DNA of 64,000 nucleotides from Lysobacter panacisoli (lineage in GTDB: Bacteria; Pseudomonadota; Gammaproteobacteria; Xanthomonadales; Xanthomonadaceae), in the NCBI RefSeq assembly GCF_009765165.1, contig NZ_VLNU01000001.1, positions 2,796,247 through 2,860,246 of the forward strand, given 5' to 3'. Each line of letters opens with the position of its first letter. Within the stretch, counting starts at the first letter, position 1. Positions 9,219 to 17,824 of the stretch are shown here, piece after piece. Under the pieces are notes generated by a model. The model was not told where the DNA came from. It saw only the letters and a list, made by a program, of their open reading frames with translations, and made no database searches. The translations under genes were made by a program, and so were the position numbers.

Positions 9219-10075
9219 ATCTGCAGATCGAGAATCCCGAAGTCGTCGGCGAAGCCGTCGTGGCCGGACTGGCCGACCGCTTCGCCGGACAGGCACACCG
9301 CTTCGGCGACGGACTGGTCGGCGTGGTCACGCACGCCGGCCCGTCCGCGTCGAAGACGGGCGTGCTGTTGCTCAACGCGGGCCTGACCCGCCACACCGGT
9401 CCGTTCCGCGTGCACGTCGAACTGGCGCGCACACTGGCCGAGCAAGGCTTCCCGGTGCTGCGTTTCGACCAGGGCGGGCTGGGCGACAGCGACATGCCGA
9501 TCCGCGCCGGCGGTGACCGTCGCCAGCGCGAGATCGACGCCGCGATGCGCCTGCTCGCCGAACAGACCGGCGTCACCCGCTTCGTGCTGTGCGGGCTGTG
9601 CTCCGGCGCCGACGACGCGTTCCACATTGCCGCGGCGCATCCGCGCGTGGCGGGCGCGATTCTGCTGGATGGCGTGGCGTATCCGACGCCTGGCTTCTGG
9701 CTGCGGCACGCGCTGCCGCGCATCTTCAACGCGGCCAAGGTGCTGCGCTACATCGCCTCGCGCCGCAACGCGGGGCCGTCGCTCGCGGACTTCCGCGATT
9801 GGCCCGAACGCGCGCAGGCGCGGCGCATGCTGTCCGACATCGTCGGCCGAGGCGGGCGCCTGCTGTTCGTGTTCACCGGTGGCGCGTACCACTACTTCAA
9901 CCATCGCGCGCAGCTGGCCGCGTCCCTCGGCCGCGACGCACAGTCGCCGCAGGTGAGCCTGGAGTTCTGGCGCGAGTACGACCACACCTTCTACCTGCGC
10001 AAGCACCGTCGCGTGCTGATGGCGCGGATCGTCGCCTGGATGCGCGCCGAGTTCGGTGCCGTGAAGGCCGATTGA
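9215..10075 (+). CDS. Alpha/beta hydrolase, exosortase-A-locus type
   Basis: The product is 286 residues from a GTG start that overlaps the previous stop (GTG at 9212 is also possible). It shows the alpha/beta hydrolase pattern: LLLNAGLTRHTGPFR (oxyanion region), LRFDQGGLGDSD, nucleophile elbow GLCSGAD (Ser about residue 130) and a late His in EYDHTFYL (about residue 256). Unlike its upstream neighbour it keeps a plausible Ser-His pair. Families with this look are known mainly from exosortase-A polysaccharide loci, where their substrates are not established. It lies 4 nt before the flippase gene, and all five genes from the PKS to the flippase appear to be one operon. Confidence 0.8.
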   Translation: MNLQIENPEVVGEAVVAGLADRFAGQAHRFGDGLVGVVTHAGPSASKTGVLLLNAGLTRHTGPFRVHVELARTLAEQGFPVLRFDQGGLGDSDMPIRAGGDRRQREIDAAMRLLAEQTGVTRFVLCGLCSGADDAFHIAAAHPRVAGAILLDGVAYPTPGFWLRHALPRIFNAAKVLRYIASRRNAGPSLADFRDWPERAQARRMLSDIVGRGGRLLFVFTGGAYHYFNHRAQLAASLGRDAQSPQVSLEFWREYDHTFYLRKHRRVLMARIVAWMRAEFGAVKAD

Positions 10076-10079
10076 GCCC

Positions 10080-11573
10080 ATGAGCGGATCCCCCGGACTC
10101 GGCAGGCACTACCTGCGCTATTCCACCGCCAATGCGCTGGTGATGCTGGCGGGCGTGGTGTCGTTCCCGCTGCTGACGCGGCTGCTCGACAACACCCAGT
10201 ACGGCATCCTCGGCTACTACGAAACGTGGGTGCTGATGGCGGTGGCGATCGCCAAGCTCGGTGCGCAGCATTCGATCCAGCGCTTCTATCCGCACGGCGC
10301 CGACGGCGAACGCCTGAAGGCGTTCGCGACCAACCTGTTCTACCTGCCGATGATCGGCTCGCTGGTGCTTTGGGCGCTGGTCGGTGCGGCGGTGGTCGTG
10401 CACGGACAGCTGACCGGCAACGGCCATTCGCCGGTGTTCTGGATGGCGCTGGCGATGACGCCGCTGCTGGTCTATTCCAGCCTGGTAGAAACCGTGCTGC
10501 GCGTGACCGAGCAGTCACGCATGGTGATGTTCACGCGCGTAGCGTGGCGCTGGCTGCAACTGGCGCTGATGCTGGGCGCGGTGCTCGCGCTGCAGCACAC
10601 CGCCGCTGCCGCCTATGGCGGCAAACTGCTGGCGGTGGTGATCGGCGCGGTGTTCTACATCGCGTGGGCGCAGCGCAACCTGCATTTCTCACGGCGCACC
10701 ATCGACACGAGCGAGATGCGCCAGTCGTTCTCCTACGGCATGCCGCTGGTGGCGACGGAAATCCTGGCCGTGGCGCTGGTGTCGATCGATCGGCTGATGC
10801 TCAAGGGCCTGTCGGGCGACTTCGCCGTGGTCGGCATCTACAGCGTCGGTGCGGCGCTGGCGATGCAGGTGCACATGTTCATGAACCTCACCGTGTTCGA
10901 GTCGTTCACGCCGATGGCGAACCGGCTCTACACCACCGACGGCGCCGCCGCGGTGCGCGCGCTCAAGGCGCGCATGCTGATGCCGATGACCTACGCGGCG
11001 ATCGGTGTGGCCCTGCTGCTGTGGTGCCTTGGCACCGACCTGATCATCGCGCTCAGCGGCCACGGCAAGGAGGCGTCGGGGCCGGTGTTCCAGCTGATGG
11101 GCGCCATGAACGCGATCCTGCCGGTGATGCTGGTGTGCGGTTTCGGCCTGGTGCTGGAACGGCGCACCAAGACCGTGCTCGCGTTGATGTGCGGTGCGGT
11201 CGCGATCAACGCGCTGCTCAACTGGTGGTGGATCCCCGCGTTCGGCGTGATGGGCGCGGCGTACGCGACGCTGGTCAGCTCGGCGGCGTCCAGCACCGCC
11301 GCCTACGTGCTGGTGGAGCGCTCGCTGCGGCAACTGCCCGACCGGCGCACGCTGCTCACCACGACCGCGGCGCTGATCGTCGGCGCGACCGGCGCATGGC
11401 TCGCCTTGCGACTGGGCCTGAGGCCGGGCTGGCAGCGCCTGATCGTCGGAGGGATGCTGATCGGCGGACCGTACCTGCTGACGCTGCTCGTGCTCGACGG
11501 ACGCCTGCGTGCGCTGATCCGGCCGAAGCTGAAGGCGGTCGAGCAGCGCGTCGGCGCAGGCGTCACGGGCTGA
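10080..11573 (+). CDS. Polysaccharide/lipid flippase, Wzx (MOP/MATE superfamily)
   Basis: This is a 497-residue inner-membrane protein with about twelve to fourteen hydrophobic segments spread over its whole length. The N-terminal pattern (YLRYSTANALVMLAG, then PLLTRLLDNTQYG) is typical of O-antigen/polysaccharide flippases. These move undecaprenyl-linked repeat units, and some relatives in the superfamily export peptide products of NRPS clusters. ATG lies 4 nt after the hydrolase stop. It is the last gene before a hairpin terminator. The exopolysaccharide operon at 15.4-27.6 kb has no flippase of its own, so this gene could serve it; export of the PKS/NRPS product is the alternative. Confidence 0.85.
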   Translation: MSGSPGLGRHYLRYSTANALVMLAGVVSFPLLTRLLDNTQYGILGYYETWVLMAVAIAKLGAQHSIQRFYPHGADGERLKAFATNLFYLPMIGSLVLWALVGAAVVVHGQLTGNGHSPVFWMALAMTPLLVYSSLVETVLRVTEQSRMVMFTRVAWRWLQLALMLGAVLALQHTAAAAYGGKLLAVVIGAVFYIAWAQRNLHFSRRTIDTSEMRQSFSYGMPLVATEILAVALVSIDRLMLKGLSGDFAVVGIYSVGAALAMQVHMFMNLTVFESFTPMANRLYTTDGAAAVRALKARMLMPMTYAAIGVALLLWCLGTDLIIALSGHGKEASGPVFQLMGAMNAILPVMLVCGFGLVLERRTKTVLALMCGAVAINALLNWWWIPAFGVMGAAYATLVSSAASSTAAYVLVERSLRQLPDRRTLLTTTAALIVGATGAWLALRLGLRPGWQRLIVGGMLIGGPYLLTLLVLDGRLRALIRPKLKAVEQRVGAGVTG

Positions 11574-11662
11574 CCAGGGTGGATGCCAGGTGCGTCGCTT
11601 TTCGCGCCTGACGAGTCGCTCAAGCAGACAGACGCTCCGACGGGACGCGATCAACCCCCGCG

Positions 11663-11687
11663 AAAAGCCCTTCCTTCGGGGCTTTTT
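11663..11687. terminator. Rho-independent terminator after the flippase gene
   Basis: Stem AAAAGCCC (11663-11670) pairs with GGGCTTTT (11679-11686) around an 8-nt loop and runs into five T residues on the + strand. The A-run on the left makes it potentially bidirectional. It lies 90 nt after the flippase stop and fits the end of the PKS/NRPS operon. Confidence 0.75.
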
Positions 11688-11846
11688 GCGCTTCCGTCGA
11701 CGCAGGATGCCGCGTCGTACCCGCCCAAAGCGTCGTGCGTGACGAATAAAGCGCCACGCGCGACGCAATCCGCATTGTCACGCAGCGAAAAAAGCGCCGC
11801 CGTCGGCATCCGATGCGGGTCGCTTGCCGCGAATTGCGGCAGCGAT

Positions 11847-12015
11847 GGCGCTTTTTTCGCCATCGCCGACGCTTTTCGCGCCGACCCATGACGCATTTTT
11901 CGTCACCGCCGGCGTTTGAAGCGGGTGGAGCGGCGCGCACGTCGCCTCGTACGACGCTTTTTTCACCAACGCAGGCGCTTTTGCGGCGACGGGAGGCGGT
12001 TTCGTCAAGGCAGCG
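11847..12015. repeat. Degenerate 21-bp tandem repeat, eight units
   Basis: Units begin at 11847, 11868, 11890, 11911, 11932, 11953, 11974 and 11995. The period is 21 bp except for one 22-bp unit. Consensus on the + strand is G(A/G)CGC, a run of 3-6 T, then a variable GC-rich part. The first unit sits inside a perfect 9-bp inverted repeat (GCGATGGCG at 11842-11850 and CGCCATCGC at 11858-11866). On the - strand the period equals seven codons and reads as degenerate Lys-Ala heptads (for example ALVKKAS, PVAAKAP, AVTKNAS), but no single frame with a start covers the array. A related A-run (GCGAAAAAAGCGC, 11785-11797) lies in the opposite orientation. I see no gene from 11574 to 12112. Confidence 0.7.
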
Positions 12016-12018
12016 GCC

Positions 12019-12101
12019 GTAGCCCGGGTAAGCAAAGCGCACCCGGGAGGGGGGCGGTAGGCACGCACCCCGGGTGCGGCCTGCGGCCTTACCCTGGCTA
12101 C
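12019..12101. repeat. REP pair with GTAG heads (BIME-like)
   Basis: GTAGCCCGGGTAAG at 12019-12032 is matched in inverted orientation, with one mismatch, by CTTACCCTGGCTAC at 12088-12101. Each arm carries its own CCCGGG-type hairpin and the tract between is GC-rich. GTAG-headed REPs of this form are common in Xanthomonadaceae and are linked to RAYT transposases; none is encoded in this window. The element lies just downstream of the NTF2-like gene. Confidence 0.7.
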
Positions 12102-12112
12102 TGGCGTTCGCG

Positions 12113-12625
12113 TCAGTCCGCGTTCTTCGCCGGCGGCAGGATCACCGAGTACGCCAGCGAGGTGATCTTCCAGCCCGCTTCGGTGCGCACCATCAGCCAG
12201 CATTCCTTGCCCCAGTTGGTCGCCGTGCCGTTCGACAGGAAGGTGTAGTCGAAATTCACCGTCGCCACGTCGCCGTCGGAATCGATGCGGACGTTGGAGA
12301 ACGTCTCTTCGCTGGCATTCTTGCTGGCGACGATGCCGTCGATGAAGGCGACCGGATTGTTCTCCTGCTTGAAACGCGCCTTGACCGCCTGCGGTCGCGT
12401 CGTTTGAAGCTGCGCCAGGCTGCGATCTTCCAGCACGCTCTGCCACGGCACGTCCTGCTGCACGAACAGGCCGAGGAAGCGTTCCCGGTCCTTGTCGATG
12501 ATGGCCGTGCGGAACGACTCGATGGTCGCGCGGATCCCGGCATCGTCGGGCGCGGCGTGCGCGGGGACTGCGAAGGCAAGGGCGAACGCCAGCGCGGACG
12601 CGTGGATCAGGGAACTCAGTCGCAT
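12113..12625 (-). CDS. Secreted NTF2-like (SnoaL/DUF4440-type) protein
   Basis: The product is 170 residues with a Sec signal peptide (about 1-24, cleavage after AHA). The rest fits the NTF2-like cone fold: an opening helix IRATIESFRTAIIDKDRERFLGLF, strand-rich middle (VATVNFDYTFLSNG) and a closing strand GWKITSLAYSVI. Members often act as small binding proteins or isomerases; many periplasmic ones have no known role, and no catalytic residue can be assigned here. It stands alone between the REP pair and the beta-helix gene, in the same direction as the latter. Confidence 0.7.
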   Translation of the reverse strand: MRLSSLIHASALAFALAFAVPAHAAPDDAGIRATIESFRTAIIDKDRERFLGLFVQQDVPWQSVLEDRSLAQLQTTRPQAVKARFKQENNPVAFIDGIVASKNASEETFSNVRIDSDGDVATVNFDYTFLSNGTATNWGKECWLMVRTEAGWKITSLAYSVILPPAKNAD

Positions 12626-12713
12626 GCATGCTCCGGTCGGATGGCCGCAGCGGATGCGCGGCCCGGAGCGGTTTACCGTGTCGCGGGCGTTCGGGCAAGG
12701 GTCCGTTGCGTGC

Positions 12714-14594
12714 TCAGCCCGCTTCGACGCGACGCTGCCGCTTGCGCACCATCGCGGCGATGCCGGCGGTGAGCAGGGACGCGGCAGCGACCATGCCGAT
12801 CGCCGTCGCCGAGGATTCGCGTGGCGCGGAGAGGCCGGCCGATCCTGCGTCGGCGGCGTTGGACCCGGCGTCGCTTGACGATGCCCCCGGCGCGCTTTGC
12901 GTCGTGGCGCCGTCGGTCTTTCCCGCAGCCGGTGCGGTGGCGTGCGCGCCCTGGTACTCGATCGCGCCGATGTCGGCCGCCGCGCCCATCGGGCGGGCGT
13001 GGCGGTTGAAGTCGGAGGTGACGCTGGTCGGCTGGCGCGCCTGGTCGATCAGCGGGCTGCCCGCGCGCGGCATCGCGTCGAAATCGTCGAGCTTCATGCC
13101 GGTGAGCATCGGGTCGCGTCCGCACACGTTGCCGGGCGGGCACTGGTCGTCCTTGACGTTCCAGAACGCGTTGCCGGCGAAGCTCACCACCGCTTCGCTC
13201 TCGTCGGCGTAATGGCCACACGCACGGCGGTCGCCGTCGCTGGCGGTGACGTCGGTCTGTCCAATCAGCGCGTTGTTGTGGATGTCCACGCGCGAAGTCG
13301 CGTTGCCGCCGGCGGTGAGGATCAGGCAGTCGCCTTCGCCGGTGATGGTGTTGTGGCGCACGGTCGCGGTCTGCTTCGGGCCGATGCCGACCGATAGCGC
13401 GTTTCCGTAGGCGCGGCACATGTCGCCGTCGCTCATGTCGTACTTGCCGTGGAAGTACGCGCACTGGCCGATGATCACCGAGTTCTCGATCAGCGCGTTG
13501 CCGGCGGTCTTGATCTGGTTGCCGGCGTTGGCGGCGGCGTAGACGCGGCGCACGACGACGGTCGCGGACTTCGATTCGTCGGTGTAGAGCAGGTCCAGTC
13601 CGTCGGAGGTGTTGTGGTGGATGCGCGAATCCTCGACGAGCCAGTGGCCGTTGGTCTTGCCGGTGCCCAGACCGTCGCCGTAGCCGCCTTCTTCCTGCGC
13701 CCAGCACGCATAGGGCTCGCCGGTCTGCCAGCGCTCCGCGCAGCCGTTCCATGCGATCTCGACGTTGCGGAACACGATGTCGCCCTCGTTCGAGCTTTCG
13801 CCTTCGCCGACGTCGCCGTCCCATCCGGCCCATCCGTTGGCGACGATGCGCACGCGTTCGATCGTCCAGTCGGTGAGGCCGCCGGCCATGATGCCGCGGC
13901 CTGACAACCCGTGGACGTTGATATCGTGCAACCACACGTTGCGCGAGTGCTTGGCGCCGATGCCGATCGAGCCCCATTGCCCGAACGGCGGCTGGTCGCG
14001 CTCGCAGCGCACCGCATCGTTGGCGTGGAATTCCACGCAGTCGCTCTTGTCGGTGATCTCAAGGCAACCGACTTCGACGTTGTCGGCGTCCTGCAGGTTG
14101 AACACAAGCTCGACGCGTTCGGTGCCCCAAAGCTTCGGCGGCGCCTTGCAGCCGGTGTCGTGGCCGGCGCCGAGGATGCGCGTGCGTGCGCCGGGCTTTC
14201 CGCTCGGTGGCGAGGCGGGATAGCAGTCGTAGGGCGAGCTGCGATCGCAGCGCATGCTGGCCCGCGACAGACCCGGCGAGCCCCAGCCGATCATGTATTC
14301 GCCGGGCCCGATGATCAGCGTGTCGCCGCCGTCGATGCGCGGGCGGTCGCTGGTCGGCAGCGCGTAGTTGGGGTGGGACCAGGCGCAATCGACGTTCTTG
14401 CCGCTGCCGGGATACGCCACGTCGGCGCGGCCGTTGCATTGTTCGTCGTCGCCGCCGTCGGTGCGGATGTAATACGTGGCAGCGGAGGCATCGCCGGACG
14501 CGACGAGGGCGGACACGATGAAAGCCGCGGGCGCGATCGCGCACCACGACAGCAGGACGAGGGCGGCGGCCCCAAGGCGCGGAACGGAGGTCAT
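12714..14594 (-). CDS. Secreted right-handed beta-helix protein with C-terminal membrane tail
   Basis: The product is 626 residues from the ATG at 14594, chosen because a signal peptide (TSVPRLGAAALVLLSW onward) begins there; the frame is open further upstream. After cleavage near ASA, repeated short strands such as NVEIAWNG, VIIGQCAYF and IHNNALIG indicate a parallel beta-helix of the kind seen in polysaccharide lyases and epimerases. Many Cys residues suggest disulfides outside the cytoplasm. The C-terminus has a Thr/Ser/Ala-rich stretch, a hydrophobic helix (about 18 residues from AIGMVAAAS) and a basic end RKRQRR, the three-part layout of a surface sorting signal, though no PEP or LPXTG motif is seen. 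Its place between the flippase and the polysaccharide operon suggests a polymer-modifying role, which is unproven. Confidence 0.7.
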   Translation of the reverse strand: MTSVPRLGAAALVLLSWCAIAPAAFIVSALVASGDASAATYYIRTDGGDDEQCNGRADVAYPGSGKNVDCAWSHPNYALPTSDRPRIDGGDTLIIGPGEYMIGWGSPGLSRASMRCDRSSPYDCYPASPPSGKPGARTRILGAGHDTGCKAPPKLWGTERVELVFNLQDADNVEVGCLEITDKSDCVEFHANDAVRCERDQPPFGQWGSIGIGAKHSRNVWLHDINVHGLSGRGIMAGGLTDWTIERVRIVANGWAGWDGDVGEGESSNEGDIVFRNVEIAWNGCAERWQTGEPYACWAQEEGGYGDGLGTGKTNGHWLVEDSRIHHNTSDGLDLLYTDESKSATVVVRRVYAAANAGNQIKTAGNALIENSVIIGQCAYFHGKYDMSDGDMCRAYGNALSVGIGPKQTATVRHNTITGEGDCLILTAGGNATSRVDIHNNALIGQTDVTASDGDRRACGHYADESEAVVSFAGNAFWNVKDDQCPPGNVCGRDPMLTGMKLDDFDAMPRAGSPLIDQARQPTSVTSDFNRHARPMGAAADIGAIEYQGAHATAPAAGKTDGATTQSAPGASSSDAGSNAADAGSAGLSAPRESSATAIGMVAAASLLTAGIAAMVRKRQRRVEAG

Positions 14595-14716
14595 GGCGTT
14601 TCCCAGGCGGGGGCGGGGCGGGCGCTGGTGCCCGATACCGTGAAGAACGCGTTGCGGCGCGCGCGACGGCCTCGGCATGTGCGCGGACCGCCCCGTTCAT
14701 GCAAGACTGCGGCGCC

Positions 14717-15445
14717 ATGCACCACCTCCTGCTATCGCCGATGACCTGGGGCCTGTTGTGGCTGGCCGTCGCGTGGTGGACGTGGTCGCGTGCACGCACC
14801 GCATGGCGGGCGCTGCTGGTGGTGGCGGGCGTGGTCATCCTGCTGCTGTGCACGCCGCTGGGCGCGAACGCACTGATCCGCTGGGTCGAGTCGGGCGTCG
14901 CACCGGCGCAACGCTGCGCCGCGCAGGACGACGCGCCCATCGTGGTGCTGTCCGGTGGCCTTGAGGATGAGCCGCGCGCGAGCGACGACTACATCGCCCT
15001 GACGCCGTCGAGCTGGCGCCGCGTGCGCAGCGGCGTGGAGTCGTGGCGACGCAGCCCGCAGGCGCTGCTGGTGCTCGCCGGCGGTGGCCCGTTCGAAACG
15101 CGCGAGGCAACCGTGCTGGCGTCGCTGGCGCGAGAATGGGGCGTGCCCGCGGACCGGATACGCACCGAAACCGCTTCGACGAACACGTGGGAAAGCGCGC
15201 GTGCGTTGCGCGGGACGCTGCCGCCGCGCGTGCGCGTGGTCAGCTCGGCCACGCACCTGCCGCGTGCGCTGATCGCGTTCGAATCCGCGGGCTTCCAGCC
15301 GTGCGCCTGGACCAGCGACTCGGCCTACGTCGCACCGGGCAGCGTCGGCTATTTCCTGCCGCAGCTGTCGGCCATGCAGAAGACGCACCTGGCGTTGTAC
15401 GAAATGCTCGGCACGCTCAGCTATCGCTGGCGATCGCGCGACTGA
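14717..15445 (+). CDS. YdcF-family (DUF218) membrane-anchored protein
   Basis: The product is 242 residues from ATG 14717 (ATG 14699 is also in frame). Two N-terminal hydrophobic segments (SPMTWGLLWLAVAWW and LLVVAGVVILLL) are followed by a soluble DUF218 domain: IVVLSGGLEDEPR, LLVLAGGGPFETREA, TASTNTWESARALRG and VVSSATHLPRAL. E. coli relatives include SanA, YdcF and ElyC, implicated in envelope and peptidoglycan integrity; ElyC affects lipid carrier metabolism. The protein probably lies at the inner membrane with its domain in the periplasm. It converges with the polysaccharide operon, with only 4 nt between the stops. Confidence 0.8.
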   Translation: MHHLLLSPMTWGLLWLAVAWWTWSRARTAWRALLVVAGVVILLLCTPLGANALIRWVESGVAPAQRCAAQDDAPIVVLSGGLEDEPRASDDYIALTPSSWRRVRSGVESWRRSPQALLVLAGGGPFETREATVLASLAREWGVPADRIRTETASTNTWESARALRGTLPPRVRVVSSATHLPRALIAFESAGFQPCAWTSDSAYVAPGSVGYFLPQLSAMQKTHLALYEMLGTLSYRWRSRD

Positions 15446-15449
15446 TCGA

Positions 15450-16697
15450 CTACGCGTCGACGGGGGCGAGGCGTTCGCGTACTAGCGGTGCGATCTCGCC
15501 CGAACTCGTCAGCAGCGGTTCGTAGGCGCGCAGGAGGCGCGCGCCGATGGCGTCCCAGCCGTATTCGCGTTCGGCCAGCCGGCGTGCGGCCTCGCCCATG
15601 CGCGCGGCGCGATCGGGCGAGGCGAGCAGGGCCAGCGTGGCCTGCGCGAAGGACTCGGCGTCGTCCGCGAACACCGCACTGTCGCCATGCCGCAACGAGA
15701 TGCCTTCGCTGCCGACCTGCGTGGTGACGATGGCCTTGCCCAGCGCCATCGCTTCCAGCACCTTCAATCGCGTGCCGCTGCCCGCGCGCAACGGCACGAC
15801 ATAGACCGACGCCGCGTGCACGTGCGGTCGCAGGTCGTCGACGAAGCCGGTGAGCGTGACATTGGCCGCGACCGCTTCCGGTACGCTGAATCCGTCCGCC
15901 TTGCCGACCAGCACGAAACGCGCATCGGGCCGCTGCGCGAGGATCCGCGGGAAGACCTCACGCAGGAACCACTCCACGCCGTCGCGGTTCGGGAACCAGC
16001 CCATCTGCCCGACGAACACCAGCCCGCCCGACGCCACGCCGTGCGCGGCAGGCCGGTTCGATTCGAGGTCGACGCCATTGGCGACGACATGCACGGGGCG
16101 GCCAGGCGCGAGTTCGCGCAACGCGAGCGCGTCGACTTCCGAACACGCCAGAACCGCGTCCGCGCGACGGCAGGCGCGCTGTTCGAAGTGGCGCAGGCGC
16201 GGAACCTGACCGGCAAGAAACGCGCGCGCCCACGGTCGTGGATCGATCTTCGAGCGCGTGTCGAGCAGGTGGTGTTCGACGTTGTGCGCGTTGAGCACCA
16301 CCGGCACGCCGGCGGGAACGCAGTCGGCATGCGCCATCAGCGGAAGCATGTCGACATGGACCAGATCCGCGTCGGACGCCAGTTGCGACAGACGCGCGCG
16401 CAGGGCACGGCTGTCGTACTTCGCCACCAGGAATGGCGTGCGGGTGAACGTGCCGCGCAGCAGTGCACCGGCGAGTGCGAAGGGTGAACGTTCGGAAGGA
16501 ATGCGGAACGTTTCCACGCGATGCATCGCCTCGTACAGCGGCGCGGCCTCGGCGGGCAGGTCGTCGTTGCGCTGGAAGCTCAGCAGCGTGACATCGTGGC
16601 GCGACGCCATCGCACGCAGCAGGTGCCAGGCGCGCAGCTGGTGGCCTTCGCGTGGCGGGAAGGGCAGGCGGCTGGTCAGGACGAGGATGCGTGCCAT
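15450..16697 (-). CDS. Glycosyltransferase family 4, exosortase-A/EPS type; last gene of EPS operon
   Basis: The product is 415 residues with two Rossmann lobes (GT-B). Visible features are the N-terminal RILVLTSRLPFPPREGHQLR loop, LNAHNVEHHLLD and the sugar-nucleotide site GSGTRLKVLEAMALGKAIV. The start MARILVL closely matches the TIGR03087-like sugar transferases of PEP-CTERM/EpsH loci. The ATG at 16697 overlaps the stop of the preceding GT2 by one base (TGATG), which sets the start. It transfers a sugar to the growing lipid-linked unit on the cytoplasmic face; donor and acceptor are unknown. Confidence 0.88.
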   Translation of the reverse strand: MARILVLTSRLPFPPREGHQLRAWHLLRAMASRHDVTLLSFQRNDDLPAEAAPLYEAMHRVETFRIPSERSPFALAGALLRGTFTRTPFLVAKYDSRALRARLSQLASDADLVHVDMLPLMAHADCVPAGVPVVLNAHNVEHHLLDTRSKIDPRPWARAFLAGQVPRLRHFEQRACRRADAVLACSEVDALALRELAPGRPVHVVANGVDLESNRPAAHGVASGGLVFVGQMGWFPNRDGVEWFLREVFPRILAQRPDARFVLVGKADGFSVPEAVAANVTLTGFVDDLRPHVHAASVYVVPLRAGSGTRLKVLEAMALGKAIVTTQVGSEGISLRHGDSAVFADDAESFAQATLALLASPDRAARMGEAARRLAEREYGWDAIGARLLRAYEPLLTSSGEIAPLVRERLAPVDA

Positions 16698-17824
16698 CAG
16701 TGCTTCTTCCACAGGCGCGAGGGATCCATCGCGAGCGAGGCGGGCAGCGACAGCAGCGCGGCGAAGTTGAGCATCACGAAGCTGCTCGCCGCCGGTAGCA
16801 GCGGCAAACGTGCGGCGAGCTTCGGCAACACCAGTCCGGCCAGCGCGCCGCCATAGCCGAGCAGCTGTGCGATGAACGCCACGCGGTAGATCGGCCCCGG
16901 CGCGAACGCCGACGCGGCCAGCGCGGCCAGCAGCGCCCACGGCACCAGCAGGCGCAGGAACTTGTGCGAGAACCACGCGAAGAACACCGGATTGCGCAGC
17001 GGATTCAGCAGCCACGGCAGGCGTGCGACCAGCTGCCAGTTGCCCGCGAGCGTGCGCAGCTTGCGCTGGAATTCCTCGTCCACGCTGCTGCTGGCCCGGT
17101 CGAACGCGATCGCGTCGCGGGCCATCCACACTTGATACCCGGACCACAGCACCTGTAGCGGCATCCACATGTCGTCGAGCACCGTGCCCGGCGGCATCGG
17201 TCGGAACAGGCTGCGCCGCATCGCGTGGATCGAACCGCTCACGCCGTGCAGCCAGCCCAGCTTCGCTTCGTCCGAACGCAGCCGCTTCTCCATGCGCCAG
17301 TACAGGCCCACGCCTTCGCCGGTGCCGTGCGTGGCGGTGGCGATCACCAGTTCACCGCTGACCGCGCCGACCGACGGATCGGCGAACGGAGCGACCAGTG
17401 CGCGCAGCGCGCCGGGCGCGAAACTTTGGCGCACGTCGGTGAAGACGACGATCTCCGTATCGACGTGGCGCAGCGCGGCGTTGATCGCCATCGCCTTGCC
17501 GACGTTCTCCGGCAACGCAAGCACCTGCACGCGCGGATCGTCGATCGCGGCCGCACGCGCGGTATCGTCGCGGCTGCCGTCGCTGACCACCAGAACGCGC
17601 AGGCGGCCCGCAGGATGGTCCTGTTCGAGAATGTCGCGCACGCGTGCGGCGATCCGTGCTTCCTCGTCGTAGGCGGCGATGACGACGGTGACGTCGCCGT
17701 CCGCCGACCCTTCGAACGGCACTTGCCCGTAGCGCCGCGCCAGCAACGCAGCCAGCATCGGATAGCCGGCATAGGCGTAGATCACCAAGGCGATGCACAG
17801 CCAGAAGACGATCTGCGTGCTCAT
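16697..17824 (-). CDS. Membrane glycosyltransferase family 2
   Basis: The product is 375 residues with one N-terminal membrane helix, a cytoplasmic GT-A domain and about three C-terminal membrane helices. Motifs seen are VVIAAYDEEARI, VVSDGSRDDTA, the metal-binding region VFTDVRQSF (a DxR rather than a DxD) and VLDDMWMPL with the catalytic Asp. The QxxRW motif of processive synthases is replaced by a loose equivalent (QRKLRTLAGNW). The layout resembles poly-N-acetylglucosamine or hyaluronan-like synthases but is shorter. Its start overlaps the deacetylase stop by 4 nt. It could extend or decorate the repeat unit. Confidence 0.87.
   Translation of the reverse strand: MSTQIVFWLCIALVIYAYAGYPMLAALLARRYGQVPFEGSADGDVTVVIAAYDEEARIAARVRDILEQDHPAGRLRVLVVSDGSRDDTARAAAIDDPRVQVLALPENVGKAMAINAALRHVDTEIVVFTDVRQSFAPGALRALVAPFADPSVGAVSGELVIATATHGTGEGVGLYWRMEKRLRSDEAKLGWLHGVSGSIHAMRRSLFRPMPPGTVLDDMWMPLQVLWSGYQVWMARDAIAFDRASSSVDEEFQRKLRTLAGNWQLVARLPWLLNPLRNPVFFAWFSHKFLRLLVPWALLAALAASAFAPGPIYRVAFIAQLLGYGGALAGLVLPKLAARLPLLPAASSFVMLNFAALLSLPASLAMDPSRLWKKH

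Noticed and set aside
11620..12042. 140-aa minus-strand frame across the 21-bp array, and an 81-aa frame at 11651-11896
   Set aside because: They read the repeat in different frames and cover the hairpin terminator; no ribosome site or conserved motif. Kept only as evidence for a possible decayed repeat-protein gene.
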